Below are positions 1 through 5,700 of a stretch of 5,929 nt of DNA, in pieces. Made by a program: the position numbers and the translations under genes. Position 1 is the stretch's first letter. Every line of letters begins with the position of its first letter. The DNA is from Gammaproteobacteria bacterium. Its GTDB lineage: Bacteria > Pseudomonadota > Gammaproteobacteria > Chromatiales > Chromatiaceae. Under the pieces are notes generated by a model that worked only from the letters and a program-made list of their open reading frames with translations, made no database searches and was not told the origin of the DNA. The DNA lies in contig JABDQZ010000041.1 in assembly GCA_013041975.1 (NCBI GenBank), forward strand, positions 1 to 5,929, read 5' to 3'.

Positions 1-410
1 CCCGTGATGGACACTGCCAGATCGAAGCTTGTGGGCAAGCCCGGCCGGTTAGCCAGTTCTTCGTAAAACACGAACAGGTAGGAGGCGCAAAAAGCAGCCA
101 CAAATGCAGTTATCCAGTCATGTAGCGGGATGTAGTGTCTCGGAGAGGTTTTAAAGGTTGGATAGGCGGTATAGGCAAGAAATATGGCGAATGCCAGGTG
201 GATGGCTCGCGCCTCGGTATCATTCAAGACAACGAAGTTAAATATAAAAGGTAATGGCGAGGCATACCAGAGCTGGAACAGTGACCAGATAATCGGAACA
301 GCAACCAGGACAATTGCCGAGTAACCTGATGGGTGTCTGGCACCCAGATCTGATTCAGCTACCAGCAGTTCGAGTGCTTCATCGGATTGTTGGACGCGCT
401 TGGCCATCAT
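1..410 (-). CDS. TRAP transporter fused 4TM/12TM permease, N-terminal part (cut by left edge)
   Basis: Reading the minus strand from the ATG at 410-408 gives 136 open codons with no stop before the edge. The product is the membrane component that moves the substrate brought by a TAXI-type receptor; in this family the small DctQ and large DctM domains are fused in one inner-membrane protein. Visible parts are a charged cytoplasmic N-terminus (about 1-28), a first membrane segment (about 30-50, ending WSLFQLWYA), the conserved stretch NDTEARAIHLAFAIFLAY (63-80), a loop, and a third hydrophobic segment (about 99-117, ending in FVFYEEL) followed by NRPGLPT. These blocks are familiar from fused TRAP permeases. 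A second ATG at 407-405 is equally possible as the start. No good Shine-Dalgarno is close; the nearest purine run (GGGGA) lies 14 bases upstream inside a hairpin. It follows the receptor gene by 42 bases on the same strand, so cotranscription is likely. The ion-coupling domain is outside the window. Confidence 0.93.
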   Translation of the reverse strand, partial: MMAKRVQQSDEALELLVAESDLGARHPSGYSAIVLVAVPIIWSLFQLWYASPLPFIFNFVVLNDTEARAIHLAFAIFLAYTAYPTFKTSPRHYIPLHDWITAFVAAFCASYLFVFYEELANRPGLPTSFDLAVSIT

Positions 411-423
411 CAATCTAGTGCAT

Positions 424-443
424 ATCCCCGCCAGTGCGGGGAT
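424..443 (-). promoter_or_regulatory. Intergenic hairpin between receptor and permease genes
   Basis: The segment is a perfect 8-bp inverted repeat with a 4-base loop: ATCCCCGC, CAGT, GCGGGGAT. It fills the middle of the 42-base gap between the receptor stop (453-455) and the permease ATG (410). On the minus strand it is not followed by a T-run (ATGCACTAG follows), so it is not a standard intrinsic terminator. By inference it stabilises the 3' end of the receptor message or lowers expression of the permease, which fits the usual excess of binding protein over permease. Its 3' arm also contains the only GGGGA near the permease start. Confidence 0.6.
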
Positions 444-452
444 TACACCAGT

Positions 453-1409
453 TTATTTAATCAAGCCCGCTTCCTTGTAATATTTCGCAGCACCGTCATG
501 TAATGGCGCTGACAAACCATCTTTGATCATTTCGGATGCTTTCAGGTTGGCAAAGGCCGGATGCAGTTTACGGAAAGAGTCCATGTTCTCAAAGACAGAT
601 TTTACAACAGTGTAAACCGTTTCAGCGCTGGTTGCTGTTGAACTGACGAAAGTAGCGCCTACACCAAAAGTTGTTGTGTCATCAGGGTTACCACGATACA
701 TACCGCCGGGAATGACCGCTTTGCGGTAATAGTCGTTATCAGCAACCAGTTTATCAACAACCGGCCCGGTAATATTCACCAGCACACTGTCACAGGTAGT
801 GGTCGCTTCTTTGATTGAACCACTAGGATGTCCTACAGTGAACACCATGGCATCGATTTTATTATCACACAAGGCTGAAGACTGTTCGGATGATTTCAAT
901 TCAGAAGCCAGTGAAAAGGTCGATTTATCCCAACCCATAGCTTTCATCAATACTTCCATGGTGCCACGCTGACCTGAACCCGGGTTGCCAATATTGACAC
1001 GTTTGCCTTTCAGGTCTTCGATATTTCTAATACCTGAATCTGCACGGGCCACTACGGTAAAAGGTTCAGGGTGGACGGAAAATACCGCACGCAGTTCTTT
1101 GAAAGCACCTGCATCTTTGAATTTACTGGTGCCATTATAAGCGTGAAACTGCCAGTCAGACTGGGCCACGCCCATATCCAGGTCGCCGGCGCGAATGGTA
1201 TTGATATTGTATACAGAGCCGGCAGTGGATTCTACCGAACAACGTACACCATGTTGTTTACGTCCCTTGTTTACCAGGCGACAGATAGAACCGCCTGTTG
1301 GATAGTAGACGCCGGTGACACCACCGGTGCCGATGGTAATGAAGTTATTAGCTGAAACAGTAGTTGAAGCCGCTATCAGCGCGGTCATTATTATGGTTTT
1401 AAGAAGCAT
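453..1409 (-). CDS. TAXI-family TRAP transporter periplasmic substrate-binding protein
   Basis: This is the periplasmic receptor that captures a substrate, probably a small carboxylate or acidic amino acid, and delivers it to the fused permease encoded next. The 318 residues are a normal length for the family. Residues 1-20 look like a signal peptide: Lys4, a hydrophobic core, and an AxA-like site VSA after which Asn21 would start the mature protein. Family blocks follow: IGTGG (26-30), GVYYPTGG (33-40), NTIRAG and VAQSD (70-85), SVHPEPFTVVAR (111-122), and NIGNPGSGQR (139-148), which in the family lines the ligand cleft. Cys43/Cys57 and Cys181/Cys206 are the only cysteines I see and may form disulfides. 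The start is fixed by GGAGG at 1419-1415, 5 bases before the ATG; a second ATG 4 bases upstream is out of frame and too close to that site. The gene has its own promoter after the acnB terminator. Characterised relatives bind glutamate or 2-oxoglutarate-like acids, but the ligand here cannot be read from sequence. Confidence 0.95.
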   Translation of the reverse strand: MLLKTIIMTALIAASTTVSANNFITIGTGGVTGVYYPTGGSICRLVNKGRKQHGVRCSVESTAGSVYNINTIRAGDLDMGVAQSDWQFHAYNGTSKFKDAGAFKELRAVFSVHPEPFTVVARADSGIRNIEDLKGKRVNIGNPGSGQRGTMEVLMKAMGWDKSTFSLASELKSSEQSSALCDNKIDAMVFTVGHPSGSIKEATTTCDSVLVNITGPVVDKLVADNDYYRKAVIPGGMYRGNPDDTTTFGVGATFVSSTATSAETVYTVVKSVFENMDSFRKLHPAFANLKASEMIKDGLSAPLHDGAAKYYKEAGLIK

Positions 1410-1440
1410 TCATTCCTCCAAAATAGTATATGCCATCATC

Positions 1441-1470
1441 ATTATAGGCAGATGCTTATCGATTAGTGAA
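1441..1470 (-). promoter_or_regulatory. Sigma-70-type promoter of the TAXI receptor gene
   Basis: On the minus strand a perfect -10 TATAAT lies at 1446-1441 and a partial -35 TTCACT (4 of 6) at 1470-1465, with an 18-bp spacer. The start point would be near 1434, giving a leader of about 25 bases that contains the GGAGG ribosome-binding site. The promoter sits immediately downstream of the acnB terminator, which supports the receptor-permease pair being a separate transcription unit. Confidence 0.65.
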
Positions 1471-1473
1471 GAC

Positions 1474-1502
1474 AAAAAAACCGGCGATAAACGCCGGTTT
1501 TT
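1474..1502 (-). terminator. Intrinsic terminator of acnB (shape is bidirectional)
   Basis: The stem CCGGCG (1481-1486) pairs with CGCCGG (1492-1497) around the loop ATAAA. It is flanked by seven A's on the left and five T's on the right. Transcripts of acnB would therefore end in a GC stem followed by a seven-U tract; the A/T flanks can extend the stem to 11 bp. The stem begins only about 22 bases after the acnB stop, so the 3' untranslated region is very short. The reverse orientation also has a short U tract, but no plus-strand gene points into it within the window. Confidence 0.9.
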
Positions 1503-1524
1503 AAGGATAGAATCAACGATGCCA

Positions 1525-4086
1525 TCAGGCCACCGCGATTGGTATGACCTTGTCAGCCACTTCCTTGTATTCTGCAATTTCATCAAAATTCAGGTAACGG
1601 TAAATCTCGTCTGACATAGTCTGCAGGCCTTTGACATGCTCCATGTACTCTTCTATCGAAGGTATCTTACCCAATAACGAAGCCACCGCGGCAAGTTCTG
1701 CTGATGACAGGTAAACATTGGCGCCCTTGCCCAGACGATTGGGGAAGTTACGCGTTGAAGTGGAAACAACCGTGGAATTATCAGCGACACGCGCCTGGTT
1801 ACCCATGCACAGTGAACAGCCAGGCATTTCAGTACGTGCTCCTGAACGACCAAAGATGTTGTAATAGCCTTCCTGGGTCAACTGGTATTCATCCATTTTT
1901 GTTGGTGGAGCCAGCCACAGACGGGTCGGAACAGGTGTTCCTGAAGCTTCCAGAACCTTTCCTGCAGCACGATAATGTCCGATGTTGGTCATGCATGAGC
2001 CGATGAAGACTTCATCCACACTGGTGCCCGCCACTTCGGAAAGAGGGCGAACATCATCAGGATCATTCGGGCATGCCAGTAATGGCTGCTTGATTTCATT
2101 CAGATCGATTTCGATGATCTCTGCATATTCTGCATCCGCATCAGGTTCAAGCAATTCCGGATTGGCGAGCCATTTTTCCATGGCATCAATGCGACGTTGC
2201 AGGGTTTTAGCCGATTGATAATCATTCGCCATCATCCATTTGAGCAGTGTGATATTGGAATTGAGGAACTCAATAATCGGTTCTTTATTCAGGCGAATAG
2301 TACAACCATTGGCAGAACGTTCTGCGGAAGCATCAGAAAGCTCAAATGCCTGCTCAACTTTAAGATCTGGCAAGCCTTCAATTTCCAGTACACGTCCATT
2401 GAAGACATTTTTCTTGCCGGCTTTTTCCACGGTCAGCAGGCCCTTCTGTATCGCAGCATAGGGAATGGCATTAACCAGATCACGCAAGGTTACACCAGGT
2501 TGCATTTCACCCTTGAAACGTACCAGTACCGATTCCGGCATATCCAGCGGCATAACACCCAGGGCTGCCCCAAAAGCAACCAGGCCAGAACCTGCAGGGA
2601 AACTGATCCCCATAGGGAAGCGGGTATGAGAGTCACCACCTGTGCCTACCGTGTCAGGCAGGATCATACGGTTGAGCCATGAATGAATCACTCCATCACC
2701 CGGACGCAGTGTTACACCACCGCGGGTACTCATAAAATCAGGTAATTCGTGCTGCAACTTGATGTCTACCGGTTTTGGATAGGCCGCGGTATGACAGAAG
2801 GACTGCATCACCAGGTCAGCTGAAAAACCAAGGCACGCCAGTTCCTTTAACTCATCACGTGTCATAGCACCGGTAGTGTCCTGAGACCCCACGGTTGTCA
2901 TGCGAGGCTCGCAATAGGTGCCGGGGCGAACCCCTTCAATACCGCAGGCCTTGCCCACCATTTTTTGTGCCAGGGTAAAGCCTTTGCCACTGTCAGTCGG
3001 AACGACCGGTCTTCTGAATGCATCAGACGGCTCCATATCCAGCACTTCACGTGCACGGTCAGTGAGGCCTCGGCCGATGATCAGTGGAATACGTCCACCA
3101 GCCTGCACTTCGTCAGGCATGGTGGTGGGTTTGAGATCAAATTCAGAAACGACTTTACCGTCCTTGAATATCTTACCCTCATACGGTTTAACGATAATTA
3201 CATCACCGGTTTCAAGCTGTTGTACATCACATTCAATGGGTAATGCACCAGAATCTTCAGCTGTGTTAAAAAAGATCGGAGCAATTTTCCCACCCAGTAT
3301 CACGCCACCCTGACGCTTGTTAGGTACATAAGGGATATCTTCACCCATATGCCACAGTACAGAGTTAATCGCCGATTTACGTGAAGACCCGGTGCCTACG
3401 ACGTCACCGACATAGGCCAGTGGATGGCCTTTACTCTTCAGTTCTTCGATAGTGCCCAATGCATTATCCATCTTGCTGCCAAGCATGGATTTGGCGTGTT
3501 GAGGAATATCCGGACGGCTCCAGGCTTCCTGTGCGGGTGACAGATCATCCGTGTTGGTCTCGCCAGGCACCTTGTAAACACTCAGCGTAATCTCTTCAGG
3601 TAGCTTGTCGCGGTTGGTAAACCATTCAGCTTCGGCCCAGGATTGCATCACGGCTTTGGCAGCCTCATTGCCCTGCTCGGCCTTTACCTTCACATCATGC
3701 AGTGCGTCATAAATCAGCAGTGTATTGGAAAGCGCCTTGACGGCCTCTTCTGAAGTTTCATCATGGTCAAGCAGGCGAATCAGGGGTTCAATGTTATAAC
3801 CGCCGAGCATGGTGCCCAGCAGGAAGGTAGCACGGCCACGATCAATGGTAGAAACTGTGACTTTACCTTCGGCTACATCAGCAAGAAAGGCGGCCTTGAC
3901 ATAGGCGGCCTGGTCTACACCGGGGGGGACACGATTGACCAATAGATCAACGATGAACTCTTCTTCACCAGCGGGTGGATTCTTGAACAGTTCGATAAGG
4001 TCAGCGACCTGTTCGGCATTTAATGCCAGTGGTGGCAGTCCTTCTTTGGCGCGTTCTTCTACATGCTGACGATAGGCTTCTAGCAC
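1525..4086 (-). CDS. acnB: Aconitate hydratase B / 2-methylisocitrate dehydratase
   Basis: AcnB is the cytoplasmic 4Fe-4S enzyme that interconverts citrate and isocitrate in the TCA cycle; family members can also hydrate 2-methyl-cis-aconitate. At 853 residues it is close to E. coli AcnB (865). The order is that of the B type: an N-terminal HEAT-like helical domain (about 1-160), the swivel domain with GTGSSRKSA (231-239) placed before the catalytic core, and the core from about 390 with SQDTTG (401-406), CHTAAYPKP and GGDSHTRF (483-490). The cluster cysteines are Cys698 (SCMTNIGH), Cys757 and Cys760 (GCSLCMGN), which align with E. coli 710, 769 and 772. No key residue is missing. The start codon is GTG (4086-4084), with GAGG at 4099-4096 nine bases upstream; the N-terminus MLEAYRQHVEERA matches the E. 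coli start. It is a single-gene unit ended by the terminator at 1474-1502 and is divergent from purB. In E. coli the apo-form binds RNA and controls its own message. Confidence 0.98.
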   Translation of the reverse strand: MLEAYRQHVEERAKEGLPPLALNAEQVADLIELFKNPPAGEEEFIVDLLVNRVPPGVDQAAYVKAAFLADVAEGKVTVSTIDRGRATFLLGTMLGGYNIEPLIRLLDHDETSEEAVKALSNTLLIYDALHDVKVKAEQGNEAAKAVMQSWAEAEWFTNRDKLPEEITLSVYKVPGETNTDDLSPAQEAWSRPDIPQHAKSMLGSKMDNALGTIEELKSKGHPLAYVGDVVGTGSSRKSAINSVLWHMGEDIPYVPNKRQGGVILGGKIAPIFFNTAEDSGALPIECDVQQLETGDVIIVKPYEGKIFKDGKVVSEFDLKPTTMPDEVQAGGRIPLIIGRGLTDRAREVLDMEPSDAFRRPVVPTDSGKGFTLAQKMVGKACGIEGVRPGTYCEPRMTTVGSQDTTGAMTRDELKELACLGFSADLVMQSFCHTAAYPKPVDIKLQHELPDFMSTRGGVTLRPGDGVIHSWLNRMILPDTVGTGGDSHTRFPMGISFPAGSGLVAFGAALGVMPLDMPESVLVRFKGEMQPGVTLRDLVNAIPYAAIQKGLLTVEKAGKKNVFNGRVLEIEGLPDLKVEQAFELSDASAERSANGCTIRLNKEPIIEFLNSNITLLKWMMANDYQSAKTLQRRIDAMEKWLANPELLEPDADAEYAEIIEIDLNEIKQPLLACPNDPDDVRPLSEVAGTSVDEVFIGSCMTNIGHYRAAGKVLEASGTPVPTRLWLAPPTKMDEYQLTQEGYYNIFGRSGARTEMPGCSLCMGNQARVADNSTVVSTSTRNFPNRLGKGANVYLSSAELAAVASLLGKIPSIEEYMEHVKGLQTMSDEIYRYLNFDEIAEYKEVADKVIPIAVA

Positions 4087-4138
4087 TTTTATCTACCTCG
4101 TAAGTTTATAATCGGTGGCAGCTTGCAAGCAATGTCGT

Positions 4139-4211
4139 CTTTCTGCAGACGCTATGAATACATCCATGTAAGCTCTTCAACTGCATCCATGCAGTCGAAC
4201 GCCGCAGAAAG
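4139..4211 (-). promoter_or_regulatory. Candidate structured acnB leader: two UGGA-loop hairpins inside a closing stem
   Basis: On the acnB strand the proximal hairpin (4170-4159) has the stem UACA/UGUA, and the distal one (4195-4180) has the stem ACUGCA/UGCAGU. Both carry a UGGA tetraloop. An 8-bp inverted repeat (CTTTCTGC 4139-4146, GCAGAAAG 4204-4211) encloses them, giving a possible three-way junction. GGA in a hairpin loop is the hallmark of CsrA/RsmA sites. The proximal site, at 4171-4160, matches the SELEX consensus RUACARGGAUGU at 10 of 12 positions. The distal site matches at 8 of 12 but has the stronger stem. They lie 72 to 110 bases upstream of the GTG start, not over the ribosome-binding site. 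As DNA, the same bases form two dyads sharing the core CATCCATG with centres 23 bp apart, so a protein operator is the main alternative. Confidence 0.4.
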
Positions 4212-4253
4212 GCTACACCACTCACAAGCAGACAAGATTGGTGGAAAATTTCA

Positions 4254-4281
4254 ATAATATTAGCAGTTTCGGATGGTATAA
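4254..4281 (-). promoter_or_regulatory. Weak candidate acnB promoter
   Basis: The minus strand has TATTAT at 4259-4254 (5 of 6 to the -10 consensus) with a poor -35 TTATAC at 4281-4276 and a 16-bp spacer. If used, the leader would be about 160 bases and include the hairpins at 4139-4211. The -35 overlaps the -10 of the divergent purB promoter, so the two could compete. The only other TATA-like box, TATAAA at 4110-4105, would start transcription inside the ribosome-binding site and is therefore less credible. I could not find a convincing acnB promoter. Confidence 0.2.
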
Positions 4282-4282
4282 T
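4274..4282 (+). promoter_or_regulatory. Extended -10 promoter of purB
   Basis: TGGTATAAT is a perfect extended -10 element: TG, one base, then a consensus TATAAT at 4277-4282. There is no recognisable -35 at 16-18 bp, but the upstream DNA is AT-rich, as expected for a promoter relying on the extended -10. Transcription would start near 4289, giving a leader of about 47 bases. The arms CGGAT (4270-4274) and ATCCG (4281-4285) form a short dyad around the -10. I see no PurR-type operator near it. Confidence 0.6.
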
Positions 4283-4335
4283 CCGCATCATCAAATAAAA
4301 AACCTATCAAATTATTCAATAGTCAGGATTAAGTC

Positions 4336-5700
4336 ATGGATTTATCTACACTTTCCGCGGTTTCTCCGGTTGATGGCCGTTATGGCAGCAAGACAGAAGC
4401 CTTTCGTCCGATATTCAGTGAATATGGCCTTATACATAACAGGGTTATCGTCGAAGTTCGCTGGTTGCAAGCGCTTGCGGCTCATGCGCAGATTACAGAA
4501 GTTCCCGAGTTTTCCGAACACGCCAATAATGTTCTTAATGGCATTGCTGATAATTTTAAGGAAGAAGATGCCCAGCGCGTAAAAAACATCGAACGCACAA
4601 CCAACCATGACGTTAAAGCCGTTGAGTATTTTCTGAAAGAAAAAATTGCTGGCAACGATGAGTTGCAAGCAGCCTCCGAGTTCATACACTTTGCCTGTAC
4701 TTCGGAAGATATCAATAACTTGTCTCATGGCCTGATGCTCAATGCCGGGCGAAGTGTCCTGCTTGAACAACTGGATTCAGTGATTGATGCCGTCAAGGCG
4801 CTGGCTCATGATTATGCTGAACATTCAATGCTATCACGTACACATGGCCAGCCTGCTTCGCCAACTACCATGGGTAAGGAAATGGCCAATGTCGTTTACC
4901 GTTTGCAAAAGCAGCGAACCCAGATAGCCAATGTGGAAATTCTTGGCAAAATCAACGGTGCTGTTGGCAACTACAATGCACACCTGTCTGCCTATCCTGA
5001 TATCGACTGGGCAAAACATGCCGAAGGTTTTGTAACCTCTTTGGAACTGCAATGGAACCCTTACACAATCCAGATCGAGCCACATGACTATATTGCCGAA
5101 CTGTTCGATGCCATCGCACGTTATAACAATATTCTGATCGACTTCTGTCGTGATGTGTGGAGCTATATTTCTATAGGTTATTTCAGACAGAAGACCGTTG
5201 CTGGCGAAGTCGGATCATCCACCATGCCTCACAAGGTCAATCCCATCGACTTTGAGAATGCCGAAGGCAACCTGGGGATTGCCAATGCCCTGTTTGATCA
5301 TCTTGCATCGAAACTACCGGTTTCCCGCTGGCAACGTGACCTGACTGATTCTACAGTGCTTAGAAACATGGGTGTTGGTTTTGCCTATACGTCTATTGCC
5401 CTTCAGTCTGCATTGCGTGGTATCGGAAAACTGGATATTAACGTGCAGCGTCTCGCCGAAGACCTGGATAATAACTGGGAAGTTCTGGCTGAACCGATTC
5501 AAACGGTTATGCGCCGCTATGGCATAGAGAAGCCGTATGAAAAGCTCAAGGAACTGACACGCGGAACACGTGTTGACCAGGCTGGAATGCAGGCATTTAT
5601 TGAAACTCTTGATTTGCCTGATGTGGCTAAAGACGAGTTAAAAGCACTGACGCCGGCTAACTATATTGGAAATGCGGTTGCGCAGGCAAAGAACATTTGA
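4336..5700 (+). CDS. purB: Adenylosuccinate lyase
   Basis: PurB is a cytoplasmic homotetrameric enzyme of the fumarase/aspartase superfamily. It catalyses two purine steps, SAICAR to AICAR and adenylosuccinate to AMP, each releasing fumarate. At 454 residues it is nearly the length of E. coli PurB (456) and aligns throughout: SPVDGRYG (10-17), ERTTNHDVKAVEYFLKEK (86-103), FACTSEDINNLSH (119-131), SRTHGQP (167-173) with His170 equal to E. coli catalytic His171, and the superfamily signature GSSTMPHKVNP (293-303) with Ser294 equal to catalytic Ser295. Conserved C-terminal blocks WQRDLTDSTVLRN (332-344) and EPIQTVMRRYGIEKPYEKLKELTRG (386-410) are intact. AGGA at 4325-4328 lies 7 bases before the ATG. 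It is transcribed divergently from acnB, and its stop codon overlaps the start of the next gene, so it probably leads a small operon. Nothing suggests decay or transfer. Confidence 0.99.
   Translation: MDLSTLSAVSPVDGRYGSKTEAFRPIFSEYGLIHNRVIVEVRWLQALAAHAQITEVPEFSEHANNVLNGIADNFKEEDAQRVKNIERTTNHDVKAVEYFLKEKIAGNDELQAASEFIHFACTSEDINNLSHGLMLNAGRSVLLEQLDSVIDAVKALAHDYAEHSMLSRTHGQPASPTTMGKEMANVVYRLQKQRTQIANVEILGKINGAVGNYNAHLSAYPDIDWAKHAEGFVTSLELQWNPYTIQIEPHDYIAELFDAIARYNNILIDFCRDVWSYISIGYFRQKTVAGEVGSSTMPHKVNPIDFENAEGNLGIANALFDHLASKLPVSRWQRDLTDSTVLRNMGVGFAYTSIALQSALRGIGKLDINVQRLAEDLDNNWEVLAEPIQTVMRRYGIEKPYEKLKELTRGTRVDQAGMQAFIETLDLPDVAKDELKALTPANYIGNAVAQAKNI

Noticed and set aside
424..443. Hairpin core CCCCGC...GCGGGG resembling a type I-E CRISPR repeat stem
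   Set aside because: It occurs once, with no second copy, spacer or cas gene nearby, and sits in an operon gap where a regulatory hairpin is expected.
1411..1413. Upstream ATG for the TAXI receptor
   Set aside because: It is out of frame with the receptor and only one base from the GGAGG site. The ATG at 1409 has correct spacing and leads directly into the signal peptide.
2197..3313. Long plus-strand open frames of 131 and 161 residues opposite acnB
   Set aside because: They are antisense shadows of a well-conserved coding sequence, with low-complexity translations unlike real proteins.
4105..4110. TATAAA as the acnB -10 (minus strand, with TTGCTT as -35 at a 16-bp spacer)
   Set aside because: Transcription would begin at about 4098, cutting into the GAGG ribosome-binding site at 4099-4096, so it is unlikely to be the productive start. 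It remains the main rival to a long leader.
4139..4211. 73-base element with an acceptor-like stem, considered as a tRNA
   Set aside because: On neither strand is there a T-arm GTTCRA in the right place, an anticodon loop of seven, or D-arm signatures. The arms have 4-base loops.
4106..4294. 62-residue open frame on the minus strand in the acnB-purB gap
   Set aside because: It starts with TTG, has no ribosome-binding site and no recognisable protein features, and covers the regulatory region. It is most likely a chance frame.
4342..4770. 142-residue minus-strand frame opposite purB
   Set aside because: It is a codon-structure shadow of purB, with no ribosome-binding site and no recognisable domain.
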